NCBI RefSeq assembly: GCF_018390515.1
Contig: NZ_JAHBBK010000002.1
Span: forward strand, 62,001 to 126,000
Direction: 5' to 3'
Source of the DNA: Mucilaginibacter sp. Bleaf8
Lineage (GTDB): Bacteria > Bacteroidota > Bacteroidia > Sphingobacteriales > Sphingobacteriaceae
Length of the DNA: 64,000 nucleotides
A program made the position numbers and the translations under genes. Shown in pieces: positions 54,094 to 61,909 of the stretch (position 1 is the stretch's first letter; the number at the start of each line of letters is the position of its first letter). Below the pieces are notes generated by a model. That model ran no database searches. It was not told the DNA's origin and was given only the letters and a program-made list of their open reading frames with translations.

Positions 54094-55008
54094 CTACTTT
54101 TGTGGTATGGGGTAATGATAAATAGCTGCTTTGGCTTTTTCGCTGATGGTGTAGTAGCTTTTGCCATCGGGTGCAAAGCCAATAGCTTCGCCCTGCGGTT
54201 CCTGCTCATAAGGTAATTCCTGCGGCTTTTGCTGCATGGCCTGCCAGGCGGGCTGACCCGGTGTGCGTTTCCAGTAATAAACTTTGGCGTAGCTCTTCAA
54301 TAAAATCTGCGAACCATCTTTGGCAATATCGCCCCCTACAATCCATTTGAGTGGCTGCAAGCCTTTAAAGTGCAACTGGCATTGCCGGGTTAAAGTTACC
54401 GTATCTTTATCCTGGTAATTAAGTGGTGCGGTATAAACGTTTACGGAGCCACGCCGTTTGGATACAATGTACAACAGCTTATCTACCGGGTCAACCATCA
54501 TGGTTTCTGCATCTTTAGGGCCGTCGGGATATTTTAAATACAGTTGTGTAGCATGTAGGTTGATCGAGCTATCGGTTAAGGCAGGTTCGGGTATGCGATA
54601 CACCGTGATATGCTTGCGTAATGCATTGTTGTCGCCAATGTCGCCCACATAAACGTAGCCTTTACCAGCCTGCGGACCGGGGCCTACGGCAATGTCTTCG
54701 CAATCCATCACGCCAAAGCGGCCTTTACCGGCCGATTCACCTTTGTAATAATAAGTGCCCTTTAACTGCCCCTGCGGGTTAATGGCAAAAAAACGACTGG
54801 TGTCGCCGCTGTCATTATGAATATAATAGATGTCAGGATGTGTCCACGATGCTGCCACGCCCGATGTTTCATCCAATATTGCAGACTGCAGGTGCCCGCT
54901 TATTAAGCCTTTATCTTCGCCTTTCTTTTGTGCATAAGCCGCCAGTTCCAAAATGAAAATCAGGATGGGCAACAGCAATCTCTTTTTGCGCAGTTTATTG
55001 ATCAGCAT
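54094..55008 (-). CDS. Secreted beta-propeller-like protein of unknown function
   Basis: A 304-residue protein with a signal peptide (LLLPILIFILELAAYAQ) and repeated beta-rich motifs with Asp/Gly turns (HPDIYYIHNDSGD, GYVYVGDIGDN, KLLYIVSKRRGS), suggestive of a propeller. A YISGLHNS-like catalytic feature is absent. Its layout resembles the SdiA-regulated lipoprotein at 60970, but they are not close copies. The ATG at 55008 starts the signal; a TTG five codons upstream is possible. TACTTTTG (minus, 55028-55021) lies 12 nt before the ATG. Confidence 0.7.
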   Translation of the reverse strand: MLINKLRKKRLLLPILIFILELAAYAQKKGEDKGLISGHLQSAILDETSGVAASWTHPDIYYIHNDSGDTSRFFAINPQGQLKGTYYYKGESAGKGRFGVMDCEDIAVGPGPQAGKGYVYVGDIGDNNALRKHITVYRIPEPALTDSSINLHATQLYLKYPDGPKDAETMMVDPVDKLLYIVSKRRGSVNVYTAPLNYQDKDTVTLTRQCQLHFKGLQPLKWIVGGDIAKDGSQILLKSYAKVYYWKRTPGQPAWQAMQQKPQELPYEQEPQGEAIGFAPDGKSYYTISEKAKAAIYHYPIPQK

Positions 55009-55020
55009 AACGTTATAACG

Positions 55021-55028
55021 CAAAAGTA
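55021..55028 (-). promoter_or_regulatory. -7-like element (TACTTTTG) for the propeller-like gene
   Basis: A perfect TAnnTTTG on the minus strand, 12 nt from the ATG at 55008. No -33 TTG at the usual spacing. Confidence 0.35.
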
Positions 55029-55202
55029 ATGGTTTTGATATGATGTTAATATTAAATTAGTGTATTTGATAATGATTTTGTAATAAGCGATTGGTTTGTT
55101 TGAGAGTTTGTTGGCTGTGCAATGGCGTGAGCAATCGTTTACTTAAAGTCATTATATGCAGCTTAGCTTGTACATGTGAGCAATCAGCACTAATTTGTCG
55201 GC

Positions 55203-56324
55203 ATGCGCATACCCGATATATCGACTCACATGGTAAAAAAGCGACTTCTAATCGTCGCTATATTGGGCGGCATAATGGTTGCATTAAATGTTGCATCGCA
55301 TTTTCCTGATTTTATAGAGCAGTATTATTCACGTCGTTTCTACCCGGTTATTGCCAGCTTATTGCATGCCTTGCTGAACTGGCTGCCGTTCAGTTTAGGT
55401 GATATCGGCTATGTGCTTCTCATTGTATGGTTAGTATATGCGCTTATAAGATCTGTGGTGTGGCTCGTTAAAAAGAATTACCGCTTGGCTACTTACACGT
55501 TTCTGAAAGTAGTGGTGGTATTACAGCTTGTTGCTGTAATGTTTTATAGCTTTTGGGGCCTTAACTATTTCAGGCCGCCTATAGCGCAAACCGTTTACCG
55601 GCAAGATACCAGTTACACGCTTACCGACCTGAAAAATGTAACTGCGTTGTTGATTGACAGCGTAAACGCCAGCGCCGCTGCCTTGACACCGGCCGACAGG
55701 CAGCAAAGCAATACAGACATATACCAGCATGCTGTTTTGGCCATTGGCCAAGTAGGCCGACAAGAGCCGGCCTTTTTGGCTCGTTACCCGCATGTAAAGC
55801 CTGCTATGTTTACGCCGGCGCTCAACTTCATGAGTACTTTAGGCTACTATAATCCCTTTACAGGCGAAGCGCAGATGAATTACCAGATGCCTGTTGTGAA
55901 CAAGCCGGTAACCTGCTGCCACGAAATGGGGCACCAGATGGGATACGGGCGTGAGGATGAGGCGAATTATATAGGCTTTGTGGCAGGTGTTGAATCGGGC
56001 GACAGGTTGCTGCGTTACTCGGCCTATTACATGGCAGCAGTAGAGTTTTTACATCATCTTCGCCAACGCGATTCCGTATTGCAAAAACAATACAAGCAAC
56101 GCTTATCACCCATAGTAAAGGCGGATATCAAAGCAGATAGAGCCTACTGGACCGGTTTTGAAAGCAAGGCAGGGATATTGAGTGCTTTGTTGTACGACCA
56201 TTTTTTGAAAGCGAATAACCAGCCAGCCGGGCTGTTTACCTACAATCAGATGATCAGGCTAACGATGGTTTACTATAAGCACCGTAGGCCCGGGCTGTTT
56301 GGAAAAGCAGCTAAACAGCCTTAG
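55203..56324 (+). CDS. DUF3810 zincin-like membrane protein
   Basis: A 373-residue protein with three N-terminal membrane helices (about 13-120) followed by a periplasmic domain. It carries a metalloprotease-like HEMGHQMGYGREDEAN (His240, His244), so it could be an HExxH zinc peptidase, though DUF3810 function is unknown. An ATG at 55230 (MVKKRLL) is an alternative start that begins the first helix more directly. The stop abuts the stop of the converging DUF47 gene with no spacer. Confidence 0.85.
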   Translation: MRIPDISTHMVKKRLLIVAILGGIMVALNVASHFPDFIEQYYSRRFYPVIASLLHALLNWLPFSLGDIGYVLLIVWLVYALIRSVVWLVKKNYRLATYTFLKVVVVLQLVAVMFYSFWGLNYFRPPIAQTVYRQDTSYTLTDLKNVTALLIDSVNASAAALTPADRQQSNTDIYQHAVLAIGQVGRQEPAFLARYPHVKPAMFTPALNFMSTLGYYNPFTGEAQMNYQMPVVNKPVTCCHEMGHQMGYGREDEANYIGFVAGVESGDRLLRYSAYYMAAVEFLHHLRQRDSVLQKQYKQRLSPIVKADIKADRAYWTGFESKAGILSALLYDHFLKANNQPAGLFTYNQMIRLTMVYYKHRRPGLFGKAAKQP

Positions 56325-56972
56325 TTAGCTGTTTTTTACCAGAATGCTTTCAATAATATATGCCACATCCTCAAACTTATCGGTTGTTCTTTCCAGGGCG
56401 GCATATATTTCGCCATATTTAATTAGCTGAAATATGTCTGTTTCCTCGGCATTCAATGAGGCTACTGCTTTGTCGTAAATATTGTCGGCGTTATGCTCCA
56501 GTTGTTTGATATGATTGCAGCTTTGGGTAATAGTTTCGGCATCACGCAAATTGTGTAATGAGCGTACGCATCTCTCCAGTTCGTGGCTGGCTTCTACTAT
56601 CACTTCACAAAAGTCTTTAATTGGCGTAGTGATATTGTCAATGGTATATAAATTGATCCGCCGGGCCGAGATGTCGATATAATCAGACACGTTTGATAAT
56701 GCCGTAACCAATGCATACATGTCATTACGCTCAAACGGCGAAATAAGCGATTTGCCAGATACAGCATATACCTGGCGCTTTAACTCGGCTGCTTCATTTT
56801 TGTAACGGCTAATCTGGCTAAAGTAGGTGTTTTGCCCTAATACCATGTTTTTGCTCACGGCTTCGTGCAGCAGTTTAGCCATATGGGTACTGGTTGTAGC
56901 CGCCTTGTTGAATAAGCCATAAAACATCTGGTTGTTATCAGGCAGCATCTGTCCAAAAAAAGAAGTTTTCAT
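56325..56972 (-). CDS. DUF47 (PhoU-like) family protein
   Basis: A 215-residue helical bundle of the DUF47 family, related to PhoU and usually an accessory of Pit-type phosphate transporters. Visible are the long amphipathic helices and the PhoU-like acidic motifs (LEHNADNIYDKA, ALERTTDKFEDVAYIIE). In many genomes it directly precedes pit; here no transporter is adjacent. It is divergent from the small gene at 57092 across a palindrome-rich region and lies 2 kb from ppk1, so a phosphate theme is possible. Confidence 0.85.
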   Translation of the reverse strand: MKTSFFGQMLPDNNQMFYGLFNKAATTSTHMAKLLHEAVSKNMVLGQNTYFSQISRYKNEAAELKRQVYAVSGKSLISPFERNDMYALVTALSNVSDYIDISARRINLYTIDNITTPIKDFCEVIVEASHELERCVRSLHNLRDAETITQSCNHIKQLEHNADNIYDKAVASLNAEETDIFQLIKYGEIYAALERTTDKFEDVAYIIESILVKNS

Positions 56973-57010
56973 AGGTGAAATTTGAGTAATGGCTTAAATA
57001 TAAAATTTTA

Positions 57011-57055
57011 TCAACATAATGTTAAATAATTGAAAATGTGTTAACATAATGTTAA
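57011..57055. promoter_or_regulatory. Tandem 15-bp palindromes, candidate operators
   Basis: TTAACAT-A-ATGTTAA (57041-57055) is a perfect palindrome and TCAACAT-A-ATGTTAA (57011-57025) a one-mismatch copy, with centres exactly 30 bp apart (about three helical turns). A half-site ATGTTAAC follows at 57071-57078. They lie between the divergent DUF47 and 57092 genes. Confidence 0.6.
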
Positions 57056-57079
57056 TACATAATTATAAATATGTTAACT

Positions 57080-57087
57080 TAATTTTG
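57080..57087 (+). promoter_or_regulatory. -7-like element (TAATTTTG) for the 79-residue gene
   Basis: A perfect TAnnTTTG ending 4 nt before the ATG at 57092. It follows the tandem palindromes directly, so bound regulator would sit over the -33 region. Confidence 0.45.
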
Positions 57088-57091
57088 CGCC

Positions 57092-57331
57092 ATGCCAAAA
57101 GACGATTTACCCACTTACGCTATTGTTGAATTGCTGATCCGCCTGTCTGAGTTTAATGCACAAATTGGTAACTATAAAGACCATAGTACACATGACGGTG
57201 GCGTGGTGGTACTCACAAGCCGGGGGCATATCAACTTTCCGCGAAGCATCGTTATGCAACAGTTTAATGATCCTGAAATGATAACCCGCGGCGAGTTGCT
57301 CTCTATTGCTGATACCTTTAAAAAAGCTTAA
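57092..57331 (+). CDS. Small hypothetical protein (79 residues)
   Basis: A small soluble protein with no recognised family. It is predicted mostly helical at the ends (LPTYAIVELLIRLSEFNAQI, GELLSIADTFKKA) with a beta-like centre (DGGVVVLTSRGHINFPRSIV). It looks real because of its -7 element, the tandem palindromes upstream and a strong terminator 35 nt downstream, giving a self-contained regulated unit next to DUF47. Confidence 0.65.
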   Translation: MPKDDLPTYAIVELLIRLSEFNAQIGNYKDHSTHDGGVVVLTSRGHINFPRSIVMQQFNDPEMITRGELLSIADTFKKA

Positions 57332-57365
57332 GTGAAGTTTGTTTACAGCGCGTAAAAGATGATTG

Positions 57366-57406
57366 AACTACCGGCACCAGTATATTGGGCCGGTAGTTTT
57401 GTTTTT
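57366..57406 (+). terminator. Terminator of the 79-residue gene
   Basis: A 10-bp stem AACTACCGGC / GCCGGTAGTT (57366-57375 and 57389-57398) with a further inner CCA/TGG pairing, then TTTTGTTTTT. Confidence 0.85.
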
Positions 57407-57619
57407 AAAGGTGATGATTATAAGTAAGGAGGCATGGCAGCCTTGTCATAATCCCGACAAAATATTGTACAGATTATCACTTTAGATGTACAAAATAAAA
57501 CCAAACGGCCGTTTTGCATATTTACACACAGCAAGCCGTTAGCTGTACAAATGAACATATCATTCTTATCAGTTATCTTGCACAAGTTACTACCTTAGTG
57601 TAACCTTTTATCTTTTGCT
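57407..57619 (+). promoter_or_regulatory. Upstream region of the HD-PycTM/ppk1 operon with repeated TGTACAAA
   Basis: This 213-bp region has TGTACAAA twice (57487-57494 and 57544-57551) with TTGTACAG at 57465-57472, and a perfect 12-bp palindrome AAACGGCCGTTT at 57503-57514. No perfect TAnnTTTG was found. The repeats may be regulator sites; this is not shown. Confidence 0.35.
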
Positions 57620-58891
57620 ATGAATTATCAAGAAACGCTGGATCGCGTAAAGCAGTACGTGCTTTCATACTACGCCGGTCAGGATACCAAAATGCTGGTT
57701 TATCACAACCTTACACATATACAGGAAGTAGTTAAATCGGCTACCCAAATCAGTAATCATTACCAGCTGAATGACCGGGATTTCTTTATCGTAATTGCCG
57801 CGGCCTGGTTTCATGACACCGGCTACTTTGTAAACATGCAACAGCATGAAGAAGAAAGTGCCCGCATTGCCGAAGGGTATTTGCGCTCCGAGCATATAGA
57901 TGAGGCCATTATTACCGAAGTTAAGGGCTGCATTATGGCAACCAAAATGCCGCAAGCACCAACGGGTTTGCTGCAGGAAATTATTTGCGATGCCGATTTG
58001 TTTCATTTAGGCACCGATACCTTCAGCGATAAGAATAAGCTGATGCGCAAAGAGTTTAATACCGTGTTTAACCGCGATATGAGCAAGCACGACTGGCGCC
58101 AGAAAACCATTCGCTTTTTAGAGAGCCACCATTACCATACCGATTATGCCCGGCTGTTGTTGGATGCCGGTAAGGTACGTAACGTGCAGGCGCTAAAAGA
58201 TAAAGAGGCTGCATGGCAGGCCGAATTACAGGCCGCACCTGTGGTGGAATCAAAGCCGGAATCTAAATTGCAATCGCAACCGGTGCAAAATGCACCGCAG
58301 GCCGTAGCCGAAGCCACCAAAATATACCAGGAAAAAAAGGTGGATAAAAAAGAACGCCCCGAAAAAGGTATTGAAACGATGTTCCGGGTAACATCAAGCA
58401 ATCACCAGCGCCTGAGCGATATGGCCGATAACAAGGCGCATATCATGATTACGGTTAACTCCATTATTCTATCAGCCATTATCAGTTTGCTGTTGCGCCG
58501 GTTGGAAGATTATAGTTACCTGATCATACCAACTGCCATTATATTATTGGTAAGCCTTACCACCATGGTTTTTGCCATATTGGCTACCCGTCCATCTTTG
58601 CCACCGGGTACATTTACTCGCCAGGATGTGGACGAGAAAAAGGTAAACCTGCTGTTTTTTGGTAACTTTTACCGCATGAGCCTGCAGGACTATATCGCCG
58701 GTATGCGCGATGTAATGGCCGACCGTGAGTTTTTATACGGCAGTCTTATTATCGACGTATACTCGCAAGGCATTGTGTTGGGCCGCAAGTACCGCCTGCT
58801 GCGTGCATCGTACAACATTTTTATGTTTGGCCTGATTATATCAGTGCTTGCTTTCATCGTAGCATCAGTTATTAACGGAAACGGACATTAA
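57620..58891 (+). CDS. HD-domain phosphohydrolase fused to a Pycsar effector (PycTM/DUF5706) membrane domain
   Basis: A 423-residue fusion. Residues 1-190 form an HD domain with an intact metal set: His33, His65-Asp66 (WFHDTG) and Asp124 or Asp126 (ICDADLF). A Pro/Gln/Lys-rich linker spans about 200-250. Residues 251-420 match the DUF5706 family that includes PycTM, the membrane effector of Pycsar anti-phage systems: NHQRLSDMADNKAHIMITVN, helices at about 274-294, 299-322 and 397-418, and a GRKYRLLRASYNIF segment. No cyclase is adjacent. ppk1 starts 11 nt later, so they are co-transcribed. HD proteins often hydrolyse nucleotide phosphates, so cutting the effector's own signal is possible but is inference. 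Confidence 0.85.
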   Translation: MNYQETLDRVKQYVLSYYAGQDTKMLVYHNLTHIQEVVKSATQISNHYQLNDRDFFIVIAAAWFHDTGYFVNMQQHEEESARIAEGYLRSEHIDEAIITEVKGCIMATKMPQAPTGLLQEIICDADLFHLGTDTFSDKNKLMRKEFNTVFNRDMSKHDWRQKTIRFLESHHYHTDYARLLLDAGKVRNVQALKDKEAAWQAELQAAPVVESKPESKLQSQPVQNAPQAVAEATKIYQEKKVDKKERPEKGIETMFRVTSSNHQRLSDMADNKAHIMITVNSIILSAIISLLLRRLEDYSYLIIPTAIILLVSLTTMVFAILATRPSLPPGTFTRQDVDEKKVNLLFFGNFYRMSLQDYIAGMRDVMADREFLYGSLIIDVYSQGIVLGRKYRLLRASYNIFMFGLIISVLAFIVASVINGNGH

Positions 58892-58902
58892 CAGCATCCC
58901 TT

Positions 58903-60945
58903 ATGCAACCTCAGTTTTTTAACCGTGATTTAAGCTGGCTTACCTTTAACGGGCGGGTTTTGCAGGAAGCTGAAAACCCAGCCGTACCCCTGCTCGACAG
59001 GATTAGTTTCCTGTCTATCTACTCTTCCAATCTGGATGAGTTTTACCGGGTGCGCATGCCGGTGCTTAGGGCGTTGGAAAAGCTACATAATCGCAATCAT
59101 AAAGCGGTAAACATAGAGGTGCAGGCCAATGCTTATCTGCAGGCGCAGAACTTGATACAGGTTCAGCAGGAACGTTACGGCCAGATTTTGCGCGAAGAGA
59201 TTTTGCCTCAATTACAGCAAAATCATATCCAGCTGCTGTATAACCTGCCCTTGCCCCAAGAGATCAGGCAGGATGTAACCGACTATTTTTTAGGTGAAGT
59301 GCTGGCCTTTTTGCAGCCTGTTGAAATTACAGATGAAAGCCGTTTTTTTCCTGAAAATAATAAGCTCTACTTTTTGGTGCTGTTACAACAGGATGGCAAA
59401 GAGAAACTGATGGCAGTCAATATCCCGTCAGATGAATTGCCACGCTTCCACACGGTAGGTGCCGGGGAGGAAACCTATATTGTTTTTCTGGACGATGTTA
59501 TCCGCTATCATTTAGATAAAATATTTACAGGTACCGTTACCGGATGCTATAGCTTTAAGGTAACCCGCGATGCTGATTTAGACATTCAGGATGAGTACAA
59601 CGTTGACCTGGCCGAGGCGGTAGAAAGGCAATTGAACAAGCGCGACTTTGGCCTGGCTACCCGCTTTTTGTACCAACCGGGCTTACCATTGCGAGCCCTT
59701 AACATCATAGCGCAACTATTTAACCTGAAGGATGGTAGCCTGGTGGCCGGTGGCATGTACCACAACCTGCGCGACTTGTCATCATTCCCGGTTAAAAACC
59801 CGGCGCTGTCAGCACCCAAGTGGCCGGCTTTGCGACCTGGCGCTTTAAAACTGGAGCAATCATTACTTGACAGCATAGGCGAGCGCGATTTTATTTTGCA
59901 CCCGCCGTATCAGGATTACCATGCCGTACTGCGTTTTTTTAACGAAGCAGCCATTCGGCCCGATGTGCAGGAAATTTACGTAACCCTATACCGTGTAGCC
60001 AGTGATTCCAAAATTGTAAACGCCCTGATAAGCGCTGCAAAAAATGGCAAGCAGGTACATGTAATGATTGAGCTGAAGGCCCGTTTTGATGAGGCCAACA
60101 ATGTAAAGTGGGCTAAAAAGCTAAAGGCCGCGGGGGCAAAACTCATATACAGCGTTACCGCGTTAAAAGTACATGCCAAAATAGCATTGGTAAAACTGGC
60201 TTCGGGCGAGCGTACGCAATACCGGGGGTTGCTGGCTACAGGCAATTTCAACGAAAATACCGCCCGCTTTTACACCGACCATGTGCTGTTTACGGCCAGG
60301 CACCATTTACTGCGCGAAATGGAGCTGCTGTTCCTGTTCTTGGCCCGGCGTGAAAAGCCGTCGGCTGCTGATTTGATTCCGTTTCAGCATTTGCTGGTAG
60401 CGCAGTTTAATTTGCAAAAGCGCTTTCTGGAACTGATAGACGAAGAGATTGCTTTAGCCCGGCAAGGCAAGCCGGCCTACATCCACATCAAGATGAATAA
60501 TCTGGAAGAGGAGGTGCTGATTAATAAACTTTACGAGGCATCACAGGCCGGGGTGAAAATTAAAATGCTGGTGCGCAGTATTTGCCGCCTTATACCCGGT
60601 GTACCCGGCATGAGCGAAAATATCACAGTAACCCGCATCATTGACCGCTACCTGGAACACGGGCGCATATTTGTGTTCGGTAACCAGGGCGAACCTAAAA
60701 TATACATGGGTTCGGCCGATTGGATGAACCGCAATGTATACCACCGCATAGAGGTTTGTTTCCCGGTAGAGGATACTAATATACGTGAAGAAATGCTGCA
60801 GCTGCTGGACCTGCAACTGCGCGACAATCAACAAGCTGTGCGCATTGACGAACAACTTAACAATATTCCTGTTGAAGATAATAATGCACCCGTGCGGTCA
60901 CAGCAGCAGATCTATGAGTTGCTGAAAAGCAAGCCGGGAAACTGA
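58903..60945 (+). CDS. ppk1: Polyphosphate kinase 1
   Basis: A 680-residue PPK1. It forms polyphosphate from ATP reversibly and acts at the membrane or in the cytosol. Order: N domain (FFNRDLSWLTFNGRVLQEA), head domain, and two PLD-like catalytic domains with the phospho-accepting His424 (LKVHAKIAL) and second His586 (YLEHGRI). SSNLDEFYRVRMP is a family marker. Length is normal. It is the second gene of an operon, following the HD-PycTM fusion by 11 nt and followed 24 nt later by an SdiA-regulated lipoprotein. Confidence 0.97.
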   Translation: MQPQFFNRDLSWLTFNGRVLQEAENPAVPLLDRISFLSIYSSNLDEFYRVRMPVLRALEKLHNRNHKAVNIEVQANAYLQAQNLIQVQQERYGQILREEILPQLQQNHIQLLYNLPLPQEIRQDVTDYFLGEVLAFLQPVEITDESRFFPENNKLYFLVLLQQDGKEKLMAVNIPSDELPRFHTVGAGEETYIVFLDDVIRYHLDKIFTGTVTGCYSFKVTRDADLDIQDEYNVDLAEAVERQLNKRDFGLATRFLYQPGLPLRALNIIAQLFNLKDGSLVAGGMYHNLRDLSSFPVKNPALSAPKWPALRPGALKLEQSLLDSIGERDFILHPPYQDYHAVLRFFNEAAIRPDVQEIYVTLYRVASDSKIVNALISAAKNGKQVHVMIELKARFDEANNVKWAKKLKAAGAKLIYSVTALKVHAKIALVKLASGERTQYRGLLATGNFNENTARFYTDHVLFTARHHLLREMELLFLFLARREKPSAADLIPFQHLLVAQFNLQKRFLELIDEEIALARQGKPAYIHIKMNNLEEEVLINKLYEASQAGVKIKMLVRSICRLIPGVPGMSENITVTRIIDRYLEHGRIFVFGNQGEPKIYMGSADWMNRNVYHRIEVCFPVEDTNIREEMLQLLDLQLRDNQQAVRIDEQLNNIPVEDNNAPVRSQQQIYELLKSKPGN

Positions 60946-60969
60946 TTATCATTAAAGAGTATAAACTAT

Positions 60970-61845
60970 ATGATTAAAACTGCTATTGCCCCTTTGTTGG
61001 CTATCGTTATTGGGATGACAGGTATTTCCTCTTGTGGACAGAGTAACCAGCAGGTATATAAAAGTCCGGTGGGGTATAACTTTCGCGAGCCAGAACGCCA
61101 CGGTATGCCCGAGGATTTGCTGGAAATATCGGGCATAGCTTTTAATAAACTGGATTCCAAAACCGTTTATGCCATACAGGATGAAGACGGCCGGTTGTTT
61201 TATGGCAGGGTAACTGCGCCAAAGTTTCAGAAAACCAAATTTGGCAAGCACGGCGATTACGAGGATATAGCCATCTGTAACGACCGTGTGATTGTGCTGA
61301 AAAGTAATGGCAAGCTGTATGAGTTTCCGCTAAGCGAAATCAATGGCCCCGAAGTAGCCAATGTACGGGAGTTTGATGATCTGTTGCCACCTGGCGAATA
61401 TGAGAGTATGTATGCCGATGAGGCAACCAAAAAAGTATACGTGCTTTGCAAAAACTGTGATGACGAAAAAACGTCACAAAGCAGTTCGGGCTATATCTTT
61501 AACCTGCAACCCGATGGCAATTTACAGGCTGCCGGTAATTTCAAGATAGAAGTAGACCAGATAAAACAGATAACCGGCGATAAAAAAATCAAGTTCCGCC
61601 CGTCGGCTATGGCACTGCATCCGCGCACCAAGCAATGGTTTATCATATCGGCCGTAAACAATCTGCTTGTAGTTACCGATGCAAACTTTCAGGTTAAGGC
61701 AGCTTATACTACAAATTCCAAACATTTTAGGCAACCTGAGGGGATGGCTTTTAATAAACGGGGCGATTTATTTATCTCAAACGAGGGAGATGAGTTAAAT
61801 AAAGGTAATATTTTAGAATTTCAGTATTTCCCCAACAAAAAGTGA
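60970..61845 (+). CDS. SdiA-regulated (YjiK-like) lipoprotein
   Basis: A 291-residue lipoprotein (lipobox GISSCG, lipid Cys22) with an SdiA-regulated/YjiK-type beta-propeller. Family features: EISGIAFNKLDSKTVYAIQDEDGRLF split over about 52-77, GDYEDIAI, PSAMALHPRTK, and QPEGMAFNKRGDLFISNEG. The function is unknown; it is likely at the outer membrane. It begins 24 nt after ppk1, so probably belongs to the operon, and precedes the large GAF-like gene by 64 nt. Confidence 0.85.
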   Translation: MIKTAIAPLLAIVIGMTGISSCGQSNQQVYKSPVGYNFREPERHGMPEDLLEISGIAFNKLDSKTVYAIQDEDGRLFYGRVTAPKFQKTKFGKHGDYEDIAICNDRVIVLKSNGKLYEFPLSEINGPEVANVREFDDLLPPGEYESMYADEATKKVYVLCKNCDDEKTSQSSSGYIFNLQPDGNLQAAGNFKIEVDQIKQITGDKKIKFRPSAMALHPRTKQWFIISAVNNLLVVTDANFQVKAAYTTNSKHFRQPEGMAFNKRGDLFISNEGDELNKGNILEFQYFPNKK

Positions 61846-61909
61846 GGTAGTTAGTTGTAAATTCGTTGTTCTAATCAAATCTTAATGATTGATTTGCCTG
61901 AGGCAATCT

